From positions 248,001 to 312,000 of the forward strand of contig NZ_LUTS01000002.1 of NCBI RefSeq assembly GCF_001597735.1: a stretch of DNA of 64,000 bases, in the 5' to 3' direction. The stretch is from Neptuniibacter pectenicola (GTDB taxonomy: Bacteria; Pseudomonadota; Gammaproteobacteria; Pseudomonadales; Balneatricaceae). Positions 9,865-18,308 of this stretch are shown here, piece by piece (position 1 is the first letter of the stretch; each line of letters starts with the position of its first letter). The notes beneath the pieces are model-generated. The model was not told the DNA's origin. It made no database searches and saw only the letters and a list, made by a program, of their open reading frames with translations. The translations under genes were made by a program, and so were the position numbers.

Positions 9865-10371
9865 TTACCGGCGCAAGGTTAAGGTATTACCTTTTTGTGT
9901 AATCTCAAGGTGCTTCATAAAGCTCATGCCCAGCAATACTGTTTCGCCGTCCATATAGGGGTTAATATGGCCGCGAATATCGAGCAGTTTAATACCGCCG
10001 AGTTGCACACTATCCAATGTGCTGTTGTAAACCGTGATATTCCCGTTAGCGGTGCTGACATCCGAGCGAAAGCCTTTTTCTAAGCCGATCTTGTTTGCGA
10101 CCGCTTCAGGAATACTGATGGTAGTTGCACCCGTATCGAGGAGAAAAGTCACATCGGTACCATTGATTTTACCTGGGGCGACGTAGTGACCCGCCCGGTT
10201 TCGTTGGAGCACCACCGTTGCACTGCCATTATCAGCGATTAAATTTTGGTTCGGGTTATAGTGTTGGGAAATGGTGTCTTCAAAGAAAAGGTAGAGTAGG
10301 CCGAGTAACAGGACCCAAGCCACCATCCACATACCTTGACCAATACGTTTTGGCGTGTGTTCAGCTGTCAT
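9865..10371 (-). CDS. membrane-anchored retropepsin-like aspartic protease (clan AA)
   Basis: This 168-residue protein has one N-terminal membrane segment (about residues 14-30) and a single pepsin-like lobe. The catalytic motif is FLLDTGATTISI, with Asp at residue 79. The second conserved block, VLLGMSFMKHLEI, is near the C-terminus. Single-lobe proteins of this type act as dimers and face the periplasm (family TIGR02281, gamma-proteobacterial aspartic proteases). The physiological substrate is unknown. It lies 35 bases after efpL on the same strand and could share its transcript. Confidence 0.9.
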   Translation of the reverse strand: MTAEHTPKRIGQGMWMVAWVLLLGLLYLFFEDTISQHYNPNQNLIADNGSATVVLQRNRAGHYVAPGKINGTDVTFLLDTGATTISIPEAVANKIGLEKGFRSDVSTANGNITVYNSTLDSVQLGGIKLLDIRGHINPYMDGETVLLGMSFMKHLEITQKGNTLTLRR

Positions 10372-10406
10372 GGTTGTACGCTACCTTTTGCATTAAAGAG
10401 AGGGGG

Positions 10407-10973
10407 TTATGCACGTTCCATAAATTTACCGGTTTCTGTGTTCACTTTCACTTTTTCCCCTTCCTTAATATATTCCGGTACTTGAACCTCTAAGCCATTA
10501 GATAAAATAGCGGGTTTCGTTCGGCCGGTAGCACTGGCTGCTTTCATGCCTGGGACACACTCTGCAATGGTGAGTACAACGCTGCTAGGCATCTGAATGG
10601 TAAGTACTTCACCATCAATCATCATGGCTTGAATATTTTCCATACCATCTTGGAGGTAGGGTAACTGTGCTTCAATGGCGGCAGAGTTTAAGAGGTACTG
10701 ATTGTAGTCTTCGCTGTCCATAAAGGTAAATGTGTCATCTTCACGGTACAGGTATGAACAGTTACGGCGCTCAAGTAGCACCTCTTTTAATAGATCACCG
10801 CCGATAAAGGTCTCTTCATATTTGCCTCCGCCGGGTAGCTGGCTGAAACGCACTTTATATAAGGTGTTGGCACCGCGAGAGCTTGGGCTGCGAACATCAA
10901 TACTGTGAACAGAGTAATAGTTGTTATTGATCTCGACGACCATTCCTTTTTTTAATTCTGAGGCCTTAGGCAT
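10407..10973 (-). CDS. efpL: elongation factor P-like protein EfpL (YeiP)
   Basis: EfpL helps ribosomes through proline-rich and other difficult sequences alongside EF-P. The 188 residues cover the three beta-barrel domains: a KOW-like N-terminal domain, a middle OB domain and a C-terminal OB domain. The tip loop of domain I reads SPSSRGANTLYK with arginine at residue 33, where canonical EF-P carries the lysine that is modified. This arginine loop and the RPL-free ending place it with YeiP/EfpL rather than EF-P. No epmA-, earP- or ymfI-type modification gene is nearby, which fits an arginine paralogue that needs none. Confidence 0.93.
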   Translation of the reverse strand: MPKASELKKGMVVEINNNYYSVHSIDVRSPSSRGANTLYKVRFSQLPGGGKYEETFIGGDLLKEVLLERRNCSYLYREDDTFTFMDSEDYNQYLLNSAAIEAQLPYLQDGMENIQAMMIDGEVLTIQMPSSVVLTIAECVPGMKAASATGRTKPAILSNGLEVQVPEYIKEGEKVKVNTETGKFMERA

Positions 10974-11130
10974 AGCGGTATCCGTTAAGAGCTTATTGTT
11001 GAGCCTAATTGTATGGGAGTGAGGGCAAGAGGAAAAGCGCAGACCGAGTGATAGGTGGTTTTTAGCCCTTAAGGCGTGACGTTTGCGAGTTAAGTAAGTG
11101 TGGGTGGTGTGACGAGTGCCGTGTAGAGAG

Positions 11131-11172
11131 CGCCTGTCCCCTCAGCTGTGTTTTTGCACACGGGGCCAGGCG
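11131..11172. other. long imperfect hairpin between convergent-free operons
   Basis: CGCCTG pairs with CAGGCG, CCCC with GGGG and TGTG with CACA around a short T-rich loop. The hairpin lies about 15 bases beyond the stop of the small membrane protein at 11188. There is no U-tract on either side, so it may be a transcript-end stabiliser or a weak terminator. Confidence 0.4.
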
Positions 11173-11187
11173 TATCTATTAAGAGAG

Positions 11188-11934
11188 TTAGCTTAGTTGG
11201 CTAAGATGGTCGCGTGTGATGGAAAGTTGTTCATCAATGGCTTGGGTGAGCTGATTAAAATAAACCCGAGGCTCTATGCTGATCTGCTCTGGGGTCAGTA
11301 TTTCATTATTAATCAGTGTGATAATTTGCCGCGTATTACCGCCCTCTATCTGATGCTTTTCTATATTTTGTAGTTGATAGAGAAGCTGGACACGGATATC
11401 TGCAGGGCAGTGTCCTAGGGAGGCTGCTTTATTGCCTAAGGCCCTTAAACGTCCCAATGATTCGGCAAACTGTGGACGTTTTAGTACGTTATGCCATAGG
11501 TTTTGATTGTCATGATTTCTCTCCTGCGCGGTAAGTGAGCAGGTATCGGCAATGACGGTTAACTCATGCAGAAGTTTTTCAATCAGTTGGCAGTGGGGCA
11601 TAAAACTGTTTTCGGGGGCGGCGCTGATCGCTTGCCAATTGATCTGCTGGCGCTTAACTCGGATCAAATTTCCTGCATAATCTTCGCTTATGAGAGAGGA
11701 CCAGAGGTAGTCGATATCCATACTCAAGCGGCGTTGTTCTGTCTGGTTTTGCGTGAGGTTAGCGCAGAGGCCGCGATGGCGCTGCATCTTTTGTATCAAC
11801 TCAAGGATAAGTGAGAGTTGGCTGATGCCTCGCTGACGTTTGATGGCGCGTCGTTTTGCCAATTTGCTACGATGATAGAGATTGGCACTGATCATCACAA
11901 AGAGTAGGGCACTGAAAATACCGGCTTCGATCAT
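11188..11934 (-). CDS. membrane protein translationally coupled to a chemoreceptor
   Basis: The family is not recognised with certainty. The 248-residue product has one N-terminal membrane segment (residues 4-20), then a basic stretch, then an alpha-helical region. The helical part begins [18 protein letters not shown], which resembles the Q-x-ERG opening of NIT (nitrate/nitrite sensing) helical domains. The start codon overlaps the end of the upstream chemoreceptor gene by four bases (11931-11934), with AGGAGG inside that gene's last codons. The two should therefore be made in matched amounts. I infer a sensory or adaptor partner for the receptor; this is untested. Confidence 0.8.
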   Translation of the reverse strand: MIEAGIFSALLFVMISANLYHRSKLAKRRAIKRQRGISQLSLILELIQKMQRHRGLCANLTQNQTEQRRLSMDIDYLWSSLISEDYAGNLIRVKRQQINWQAISAAPENSFMPHCQLIEKLLHELTVIADTCSLTAQERNHDNQNLWHNVLKRPQFAESLGRLRALGNKAASLGHCPADIRVQLLYQLQNIEKHQIEGGNTRQIITLINNEILTPEQISIEPRVYFNQLTQAIDEQLSITRDHLSQLS

Positions 11935-13088
11935 GCGACAGCCTCCTTTTGAGCTGATTTTTCAGCTAACTTTTCAAGATAGCCGGTTAGCTCAGTGAGT
12001 GAACTGGCTTGCTCGCTATGTTGCTGTAATAACATGCCGATATTGGTCAGTTTTTCGCTGAGCTCATTACTGGCCGAGGCGTGCTCATCAATCGAATGGT
12101 TGACCTCACTAATAAAGGCCAAACTTGTATTACTGCCGTTTTCAATGGCGTGTAATAGGTCAAGCATACGGGTGCATGTGTTTGAACCGGTTGAGAGCAT
12201 CGTCTCGCAGCTTTCCATGCTGGTGGTGACTTCGCCTACGCGGTTAAGCATTGAGCTGACGAGGTGCGTAATGTCGCTGGTAGCTTTCTCAGTGTTACCG
12301 GCTAATTGACGGACTTCGTCGGCGACAACAGCGAACCCTCTGCCCGCTTCACCTGCGCGTGCAGCCTCTATCGCTGCGTTTAAGGCGAGTAGGTTTGTCT
12401 GTGCGGCGACCTTTTCTATCGTACTGACAAAGGCCTGTATCGCTTCAGCTTCACTGGTGAGCTGGTTTATTTTTGTGACCGCTTCTGTAAATTGCTGACG
12501 TACGTCGACAATAGAGTTGTTCAGTTGGTGCGCCTCTTGGCTACCGTCAATACACATGGTTTGGGAGTCCTGTGCATTACTGTGGGTTTTTTGCACGTGC
12601 TCTCTAATTAAGTGGACGGTTTGACTCATCTCTTCAGAGGCACTTGCAACCGTGAGTAATTGGTTTTGCTGCTCAGAGGCGGCATCGGCGGTATGCTTGG
12701 CGAGGTTTTCCAATTCATGGGTCGAGAATTTCATCTCACTGCAGAGCTGGTTAGATAGATCGTTCAGCTCTTCATAATTACGGGAAAGGCTATAAAGGTT
12801 TTGTGTTAACTCCCTTAGGGGTTTATCGCTGCTTGAGTGTTGTTCGCGGAAGTGTAAATTATGTTGTGTAAATTCATTTATAACAGACACTAGATTGTCC
12901 CAACGGCGTTGGCACATGAAAATAAAGCTGATCTGAAAGTAGCTTAGGGGGACTAACACCCATAGTGCCTGCGTGATATCGTAGGCTTGAGTGGCGATCA
13001 CCAATAGCCATCCACAAAGCAGCAGAATCCCTGATGTTTGTAGCGATACTTTGCTTAATAATGAATAACCAAAAGATAATGGCAGCAT
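11931..13088 (-). CDS. methyl-accepting chemotaxis protein without periplasmic domain
   Basis: This 385-residue receptor has two adjacent membrane segments (about residues 15-60 of the chosen form) separated by only a few residues, so it has no periplasmic ligand domain. It lacks an obvious HAMP domain and goes directly to a long coiled coil. The signalling tip has [19 protein letters not shown], which contacts CheA and CheW. I start it at ATG 13088, where GAGGAAGA lies a few bases upstream. The frame stays open to a GTG at 13316, but that start has no ribosome site and the extra 76 residues look non-conserved. The signal is probably cytoplasmic, membrane-derived or supplied by the coupled downstream protein. 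Confidence 0.9.
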   Translation of the reverse strand: MLPLSFGYSLLSKVSLQTSGILLLCGWLLVIATQAYDITQALWVLVPLSYFQISFIFMCQRRWDNLVSVINEFTQHNLHFREQHSSSDKPLRELTQNLYSLSRNYEELNDLSNQLCSEMKFSTHELENLAKHTADAASEQQNQLLTVASASEEMSQTVHLIREHVQKTHSNAQDSQTMCIDGSQEAHQLNNSIVDVRQQFTEAVTKINQLTSEAEAIQAFVSTIEKVAAQTNLLALNAAIEAARAGEAGRGFAVVADEVRQLAGNTEKATSDITHLVSSMLNRVGEVTTSMESCETMLSTGSNTCTRMLDLLHAIENGSNTSLAFISEVNHSIDEHASASNELSEKLTNIGMLLQQHSEQASSLTELTGYLEKLAEKSAQKEAVA

Positions 13089-13431
13089 GCGTTCTTCCTC
13101 GAAAAAGTCAGTCCCCTTCGTTTGTTTTGCAAGAGTTAAGCCAGAACTATAGGTTTGTGGTGGGACGCTCAGTTTTCGGGCGTTATCTATAGGTTTTGAG
13201 ACGATAGTGGGGCGGTTAACTGGATTAGGTAGGGTTTGCTTGCACGCATAAGGTGCTAGTTGGTTTTTTTTGGTGCATTGCTTAGTGCTGTTTAGGTTAT
13301 GGTCGTGGGTCAACACGCTTTGCTTATATAAAGGGAGGCCTTAATTATTTATCGTATTTATTATTGGCCCAGCGTGATTGCAGTATTATTGTAACGATGG
13401 GGCTTTATTCTATTTTTGACAGAGGATACCT
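13089..13431. other. divergent intergenic region between chemoreceptor and YaiI genes
   Basis: This 343-base stretch separates divergent genes. The right part is AT-rich and should hold both promoters, but I could not pick convincing hexamers. The part up to 13316 stays open in the chemoreceptor frame, which would matter only if the GTG at 13316 were the true start. Confidence 0.5.
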
Positions 13432-13881
13432 ATGCATATTTGGGTTGATGCCGATGCTTGTCCAAAAGTAATCAAAGAGATTCTTTTCCGAGCGGCTGAA
13501 CGAAAAAACGTATCAATGACCTTAGTGGCCAATCAGTATATGGCGACACCTCCATCACCGTTAATTAATGCGGTTCAAGTACCGCAGGGATTTGATGTAG
13601 CGGATAACCACATTGTGGCGAAGCTGGAAGAGGGGGATTTGGTGGTGACGCAAGATATTCCTTTGGCATCTGAAGTGATTGATAAAAAGGGTGTTGCTAT
13701 AAATCCTCGTGGGGAGCTGTATACCCCTGAAAATATTAAACAGCGATTATCGATGAGGGATTTTATGGAAACTCTACGTAATTCGGGTGTTGATACGGGT
13801 GGTCCAAACACGTTTAATCAATCTGATCGTCAGGCGTTTGCTAATCAGTTAGATCGTTTTCTAGCTAAAAATTGTGGTTAG
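13432..13881 (+). CDS. YaiI/YqxD (DUF188) family protein
   Basis: The 149-residue protein opens with [16 protein letters not shown], the hallmark of the UPF0178/DUF188 family, and contains VTQDIPLA and INPRGELY. The fold is PIN-like with conserved Asp residues, which suggests a nuclease, but no biochemical role is established. The start has AGAGGATACCT immediately upstream. The gene stands alone on the plus strand ahead of the phasin promoter. Confidence 0.93.
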   Translation: MHIWVDADACPKVIKEILFRAAERKNVSMTLVANQYMATPPSPLINAVQVPQGFDVADNHIVAKLEEGDLVVTQDIPLASEVIDKKGVAINPRGELYTPENIKQRLSMRDFMETLRNSGVDTGGPNTFNQSDRQAFANQLDRFLAKNCG

Positions 13882-13893
13882 AAAAAAAATTAT

Positions 13894-13906
13894 TGTGCGC
13901 TGCACA
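13894..13906. promoter_or_regulatory. TGTGC-N3-GCACA dyad upstream of phasin promoter
   Basis: Perfect 5-bp arms (TGTGC and GCACA) flank a 3-base centre and sit just upstream of the -35 element at 13915. It could be a second regulator half-site or an activator site. The match is short and may be chance. Confidence 0.3.
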
Positions 13907-13914
13907 AAAAGTGC

Positions 13915-13943
13915 TTGACTAAAAATCGCACAAGCCGTATCTT
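13915..13943 (+). promoter_or_regulatory. sigma-70 promoter of phasin gene
   Basis: TTGACT at 13915-13920 and TATCTT at 13938-13943 are separated by 17 bases. This places the start of transcription near 13950, about 45 bases before the phasin ATG. Confidence 0.6.
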
Positions 13944-13956
13944 AGCTGTAATGGAT

Positions 13957-13971
13957 TGCTGCACTGCAGCA
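13957..13971. promoter_or_regulatory. candidate PhaR operator in phasin promoter
   Basis: The 15-base palindrome TGCTGCACTGCAGCA contains CTGC-N3-GCAG, the core reported for the polyhydroxyalkanoate repressor PhaR. It lies at about +7 to +21 relative to the predicted transcription start, where a bound repressor would block the phasin gene. No phaR gene is present in the window. Confidence 0.5.
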
Positions 13972-13994
13972 TGATGATAATTGGAGATATAAAT

Positions 13995-14396
13995 ATGAAC
14001 GCTGCTACTAACCCTTTTGCTGATTTTTTCAAACCAGAACTTACTAAAGAAATGGCTGACCTTTTCAAACCAATGCAGAACTTAGTTGATGTAAATACTA
14101 AGACGGTTGAAACGTTGGTTTCCCTTCAGAAAGCATACGTTGAAGAACTAGCTAACGCGTCTGTTGAACAGTTCAAAACTTTGTGCGAATGCAAAGATCC
14201 TAAAGCTGCTCTAGACCTACAAGTTAAATTCTACAAAACTGTAGAAGCTAAAATGACAGAAACGGCTGAAAAAGGCGTTGCTGCAATGGCTGAAGCTAAA
14301 GATGCTTACGTTGCAACTGTTGAAGAGTCTGGCAAGAAAGTAACTGAGCTAGCTGAAGAAGCTGCTAAAAAAGTTGCTGAATTAAAAGTAGCTTAA
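13995..14396 (+). CDS. phasin (polyhydroxyalkanoate granule protein)
   Basis: This is a 133-residue, entirely alpha-helical, Ala/Lys/Glu-rich protein of the phasin family. It contains NPFADFFKPEL at the start, a central VSLQKAYVEELANASVEQ helix and a heptad-like C-terminal tail. Phasins coat polyhydroxyalkanoate granules and control their size and number. I chose ATG 13995 because GGAG sits 8 bases upstream; the upstream in-frame codons overlap the putative operator. Codon use is strongly biased and a strong promoter and terminator flank it, which suits an abundant protein. Confidence 0.93.
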   Translation: MNAATNPFADFFKPELTKEMADLFKPMQNLVDVNTKTVETLVSLQKAYVEELANASVEQFKTLCECKDPKAALDLQVKFYKTVEAKMTETAEKGVAAMAEAKDAYVATVEESGKKVTELAEEAAKKVAELKVA

Positions 14397-14416
14397 TTTA
14401 AGCTAAGAATTTTAGA

Positions 14417-14445
14417 AAAGCCCAGCTGGTCATCAGCTGGGCTTT
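14417..14445 (+). terminator. Rho-independent terminator of phasin gene
   Basis: A 12-bp perfect stem (14417-14428 with 14434-14445) around GTCAT is followed by a run of T. It also separates the phasin from the convergent MOSC fusion gene ending at 14453. Confidence 0.92.
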
Positions 14446-14452
14446 TTTTTGT

Positions 14453-16369
14453 TTAAAATTCGATCTCACAATCGGATTCAGGGATCGAGCTACAGGCGAG
14501 GATTGCCCCCTGTTGTTTATCTTTGTCGCTTAGAGGCAAGTCGGAACTCTGTTCTACTTCGCCTTTAATAAGCGTGACTTTGCACGCACCACATACGCCC
14601 GCTCTACAACCGGAGGGGATGTAGATACCGGCATCTTCTGCTTGGTCGAGCAGGGTGGTTTGGTTATCACCGGCGATGGTACTGCCGTTTATGGTTAATT
14701 CAACCTCTGTCAGGCTCGATAGAATCGTTGAGTGTGGCGGCAGACCAAAGCTCTCTTCATGCCAGTTTTCCTCCTGATGACCTAATTGCTGACATAAGGT
14801 TTTCGCTTGGGTCATAAACCCTTCGGGGCCGCAGCAAAGAACAGTACGGGCTTTAAGGTCAGGCACCTGCTGTTGTAGTTGGGTCAGGTTGATACGGCCA
14901 CTGAGCCCCGACCATGTCGGGTCAGGTTGGCTTAGGCAAAACAGTAGTTTCAATTGTGGGTTCTGCTGCGCTAACCAGCGTAGTTCATCTTGGCAGATTA
15001 AGTCGGCTTCGGTGCGCGCTTGATGGTAAAAAATAATATCCTGGGCTGCATGGGTATCGGTTAGTGCTCTGACGATGGAGAGCATTGGGGTAATGCCGCT
15101 GCCGGCTGAAAGTAAGAGGCAAGGGGCGTTTGTTGGTAGAACGCTCTTATTAAACACCCCTTGTGGGGGCAGTGCCGTAATGTGGTCGCCAACATTGAGG
15201 TTGTCATGCAACCAGTTAGAGACACAACCTCCACTCACGCGTTTTACCGTAATCGCTATATCGCTGGGCCTAGAGGGTGATGACGATAAGGTATAACAAC
15301 GGGCAATAGGTAAACCATCGATCGTGAGGTTTAAGGTGATAAATTGGCCTGCCAAATAGTCTGCGCGATAACCTTGGGGTAGTTGAAAGCGGAAGGTCAC
15401 CACATCAGAGGTTTCCTCTACGCGGGCGACACAGGTTAGATTGAGTGTTTGGTCGTTATCCCATGTGGTTTGCGAGGTTGTTAACCTGGGGGCCGTGTTT
15501 GTTGATGCTGCGTTTGTTACGGCATTGTTAATAACTGGGGCGTTGTCTGGGTATTGCTCAGGCGCTTTAGTTTCGAGCACTTCGACCGTGTCATTCAACG
15601 CTATCTGTCCTTCATTTAACGGGATCAGGTTTTGCCCAAAATAGATTTCGTTATCCTCGCCCAGTCGATACTTAGACAGTGTTTTAATCGGCTCGCCTTT
15701 GCTGATCGGTTTAAGGGAGTTTAGATCGTAGCTTGTCATGATGCAGCGTGAGCAGGGTTTTACAATCTCAAACTCTACTTCGCCGATGCGAATTCGCTTC
15801 CAGCCATCTTCGGCGAATGCTTCGCAGTTACTGACCACTAAGTTAGCACGGAATTGATCCATGACGGAGGGGGCGGCACTGCGACTGTTAAGGTCGGCTA
15901 AGGAAGCCTCTGAGATCAGCAATAATGGGTATCCATCGGCAAACGCGACCGGTTTTTCTGGCCGGCGTGAAGTATAACGCTCCGATTGCTCACCAAAATA
16001 AAGGAGTTGGCAGGGCACACCTAACCTTTCTGTAAACCACTCATCAAATTGGGTACCGCAATGTTGAGCGTTAACGTCTGTGCCCCAGAGCGTAACCTGA
16101 CGATAGTTTTGAAAGAGTTCAGGGTAACGTAGCGTGATATGGTCGCCCTTAGGTGAAATAATTTCTAGGCCATCTGCTTTGATTAAGGCCTGATAATGCA
16201 GCAACTCAGGCACATTACGGGCAGAGAGAAGCTCACCGGTAGGGGTACTGAGCATAAAACGGCGATCAAAGGCTAAACCGGACTCACCGACGAAAGCTGA
16301 GGATAATGAAACGTTTGCCATCGATTTTACGGGGAAAATATTGATGGTACTTAATTGCGTGTTTGGCAC
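14453..16369 (-). CDS. MOSC / ferredoxin-reductase / 2Fe-2S ferredoxin fusion protein
   Basis: This 638-residue enzyme joins three modules. Residues 1-270 are MOSC_N plus MOSC, with the catalytic-type Cys in IVKPCSRCIMT, as in molybdenum cofactor proteins such as YcbX. Residues 305-540 form an FAD/NAD(P) ferredoxin-reductase unit with RCYTLSSSP for FAD and GSGITPMLSIVR for nucleotide. Residues 550-638 form a plant-type ferredoxin with CRAGVCGACKVTL and the fourth Cys in ACSSIP. It could detoxify N-hydroxylated bases or reduce hydroxylamines, with its own electron supply (inference from YcbX). GTG 16369 has AAGGATAATATCA upstream. rof lies 18 bases upstream. Confidence 0.9.
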   Translation of the reverse strand: MPNTQLSTINIFPVKSMANVSLSSAFVGESGLAFDRRFMLSTPTGELLSARNVPELLHYQALIKADGLEIISPKGDHITLRYPELFQNYRQVTLWGTDVNAQHCGTQFDEWFTERLGVPCQLLYFGEQSERYTSRRPEKPVAFADGYPLLLISEASLADLNSRSAAPSVMDQFRANLVVSNCEAFAEDGWKRIRIGEVEFEIVKPCSRCIMTSYDLNSLKPISKGEPIKTLSKYRLGEDNEIYFGQNLIPLNEGQIALNDTVEVLETKAPEQYPDNAPVINNAVTNAASTNTAPRLTTSQTTWDNDQTLNLTCVARVEETSDVVTFRFQLPQGYRADYLAGQFITLNLTIDGLPIARCYTLSSSPSRPSDIAITVKRVSGGCVSNWLHDNLNVGDHITALPPQGVFNKSVLPTNAPCLLLSAGSGITPMLSIVRALTDTHAAQDIIFYHQARTEADLICQDELRWLAQQNPQLKLLFCLSQPDPTWSGLSGRINLTQLQQQVPDLKARTVLCCGPEGFMTQAKTLCQQLGHQEENWHEESFGLPPHSTILSSLTEVELTINGSTIAGDNQTTLLDQAEDAGIYIPSGCRAGVCGACKVTLIKGEVEQSSDLPLSDKDKQQGAILACSSIPESDCEIEF

Positions 16370-16387
16370 TGATATTATCCTTAACGC

Positions 16388-16630
16388 TTAATAGGGTAGT
16401 GTACTGGTAATGTGATCTAATCGGATTTTGTAAGCTGCCTGCTCTTGGCTTTCTGCAATAAGATACTCCGCACCCTGCTCACATTGTAGGTTTAAACACC
16501 GTAATTTGAGGGTATACGTTTGGCCCTGATCTGACCATGTGAGCTTGTGTACCTCTTTCCGCATACATGCGAGCTCAAATCCGTCATATAAAGCACAATG
16601 AATAGGTTGATATTCTATGTTGTCAGACAT
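16388..16630 (-). CDS. rof: Rho-binding antiterminator Rof
   Basis: The 80-residue protein matches the Rof/YaeO family: YQPIHCALYDGFELACMR near the N-terminus corresponds to the conserved PI-C-x3-D-x2-ELAC core, and the end has an RLDHITS block typical of the Sm-like fold. Rof binds the primary RNA site of transcription termination factor Rho and inhibits it. The gene sits 18 bases before the MOSC fusion on the same strand, so the two are probably one transcript, although no functional link is obvious. Confidence 0.88.
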   Translation of the reverse strand: MSDNIEYQPIHCALYDGFELACMRKEVHKLTWSDQGQTYTLKLRCLNLQCEQGAEYLIAESQEQAAYKIRLDHITSTLPY

Positions 16631-16726
16631 TACTCTAACCCGATGTGATTTAGAAACCTGTAAACAAGAATAATATCTCAGTTCAGCGATGAACAGAGGG
16701 ATAATCGATGAGATGTGAGATAAGTT

Positions 16727-16966
16727 TTGGATTTAGAGAAGAAACATCTACTTAAGTTGGCCAATATGAAGATGCCATTTGGTAAATATCAAGGCCGCGT
16801 GCTGCTAGATCTACCCGAAGAGTATCTATTGTGGTTTGCCCAGAAAGGGTTTCCCCACGGGGAGTTAGGCTCGTTGATGGAGTTGATGCTGGATATCCGG
16901 ATCAATGGGTTAGAGTCAGTGCTTCAGCCTTTGCGGCAAACATCGAGGGTGCCCAAGCTGAGATGA
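16727..16966 (+). CDS. DUF3820 family protein
   Basis: This 79-residue protein contains KMPFGKYQGRVLLDLPEEYLLWF-like residues typical of DUF3820 (written here in part: MPFGKYQGR and LPEEYLLWF). Start choice: an in-frame stop lies just upstream, leaving TTG 16727, which keeps the conserved LLKLAN lead-in, or ATG 16766, which would lose it. The ribosome site is weak. The function of the family is unknown. Overlap with no neighbour; it is divergent from rof. Confidence 0.83.
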   Translation: MDLEKKHLLKLANMKMPFGKYQGRVLLDLPEEYLLWFAQKGFPHGELGSLMELMLDIRINGLESVLQPLRQTSRVPKLR

Positions 16967-17060
16967 ATGTTATTGACCTGGATGCTTAAGGAACGATAAA
17001 TCTTGTCGAACCTAAGCTTAAACCGAGCAATTACCGTTGGCCGAGGTGCGTCGATTTTCT

Positions 17061-17092
17061 TTGACCTTTGTAAAACCGATATAGGTATCGGT
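17061..17092 (+). promoter_or_regulatory. possible promoter with overlapping dyad
   Basis: A TTGACC at 17061-17066 is followed by the perfect 7-bp dyad ACCGATA-TAGG-TATCGGT (17075-17092). The -10 element is unclear. The dyad could be an operator for the exported protein gene that starts at 17146. Confidence 0.3.
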
Positions 17093-17145
17093 GGTGAATA
17101 GGGCGCACGAAGGTTCTAACATTAGTAGGAAATAGGTTTATAACT

Positions 17146-17715
17146 ATGAAAAAAATCATGCGATCACTGAGTGTAGGTGTTTTGGTTTTTGTTTTGTTGC
17201 CCATTAGTAGTTATGGGGCAAAGCCTGAATGGGCAGGGAAAAAAGAGAATAAGGCAGATTATAAATCGTCCCATGTACATGAGGATAAAACGGGCCTTAA
17301 TGCTGACTCACTTGTGAGTGAAGCAGAGACAATTTTAGAGGGCCTGTTTTCTACTGCTGAGCGGAAAACCATCTTAGATTATTATCGGTATGCGGAGTCG
17401 GATGCCCACCCTTATACAGGTAAACAGTGGGGGAAGAAAAAAGAGCTGCCTAAGGGGTTGCGTAAAAAGTTAGAAAGAGGAGGCGAGTTACCTCCGGGTT
17501 GGCAGAAGAAAGTTGCGCGGGGAGAGGTGTTGGATGTTGAGTTAAGGTACCAATCAACCTATCTACCAGAGTCCCTTTTATCTCGATTATCTAGAGAGCG
17601 TACTGCGACAGAAATTATTAAACTAAAAGATAAAATAATTCGAGTCAGCAAAGGTGAAGGTACTATTGTGGATATAATCGACCTTGCTGATCTCCTTATT
17701 CGAACGACAGAATAG
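17146..17715 (+). CDS. exported basic protein with CigR/RcnB-like LPxG repeats
   Basis: The 189-residue protein has a signal peptide (residues 1 to about 24, ending near SYGA). It has two copies of a LPxG[LW]xKKxxRG pattern (LPKGLRKKLERG and LPPGWQKKVARG), the hallmark of CigR and related RcnB-like periplasmic proteins. The C-terminal 60 residues are helical and acidic. Function in this family is poorly known; CigR is linked to virulence control in Salmonella, but that does not transfer here. The start has AGGAAATAGG upstream. Confidence 0.72.
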   Translation: MKKIMRSLSVGVLVFVLLPISSYGAKPEWAGKKENKADYKSSHVHEDKTGLNADSLVSEAETILEGLFSTAERKTILDYYRYAESDAHPYTGKQWGKKKELPKGLRKKLERGGELPPGWQKKVARGEVLDVELRYQSTYLPESLLSRLSRERTATEIIKLKDKIIRVSKGEGTIVDIIDLADLLIRTTE

Positions 17716-17783
17716 TTAGCGACGCTTTCCATAAAAGAGCAAGCCGCTTTAAAGTCATTTTTTATGTGTTGTTAGGTTTTGTT

Positions 17784-18260
17784 ATGACCCCAGCTATCGA
17801 TATAGCCATTAAAGCAAACGTGCCCCATCAAGTGCATGAGTATAAACATGACCCAAACGCTGCGTCATATGGTACCGAAGCGGCTGAGGCGATAGGTATT
17901 GATCCTGCACGGGTGTTTAAAACCTTGCTGGTGGAGCTAAATGGCGACAATAAACGTCTCGCGGTGGGGGTTGTGCCTGTCTCTGGGCAGCTGGATCTTA
18001 AAGCGATCGCCAGTGCACTGAAGGTTAAGAAGGCAACCATGGCGCAGCCGAAAGATGCTGAGCGTGCAACAGGGTATGTTGTTGGGGGAATTAGTCCCTT
18101 GGGGCAGAAAAAACGCTTACCCTTGGTGCTGGATGATTCCGCTAGCTTGCATGAAACTATCTATATGAGCGCGGGCAAGCGAGGCTTAGAGATCGAGATG
18201 TCCGCTGCGGACTTGTTGACACTCACCCAAGGTATAAGCGCCGCAATTGGTCGGGAATAA
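17784..18260 (+). CDS. ybaK: Cys-tRNA(Pro) deacylase YbaK
   Basis: YbaK hydrolyses Cys-tRNA-Pro formed by error and also acts on related mischarged tRNAs. The protein has the YbaK/EbsC fold features: KTLLVE after the N-terminal helix, the catalytic lysine region VFKTLL, and VGGISPLGQKKRLP near the middle with the GXXXP-like loop. At about 158 residues it matches the family length. ATG 17784 was chosen over a GTG 18 bases upstream, because homologues begin with the MTPAID-type sequence. It is probably in one transcript with the upstream exported protein gene, 68 bases away. Confidence 0.93.
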   Translation: MTPAIDIAIKANVPHQVHEYKHDPNAASYGTEAAEAIGIDPARVFKTLLVELNGDNKRLAVGVVPVSGQLDLKAIASALKVKKATMAQPKDAERATGYVVGGISPLGQKKRLPLVLDDSASLHETIYMSAGKRGLEIEMSAADLLTLTQGISAAIGRE

Positions 18261-18308
18261 TCACGCAGCATGTCATATGAATAAAGTTGCCTTGGGAGAT
18301 GTAGGCTT

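Noticed and set aside
13089-13316. N-terminal extension of the chemoreceptor from GTG 13316
   Set aside because: No ribosome site, low-complexity sequence, and an excellent GAGGAAGA before ATG 13088.
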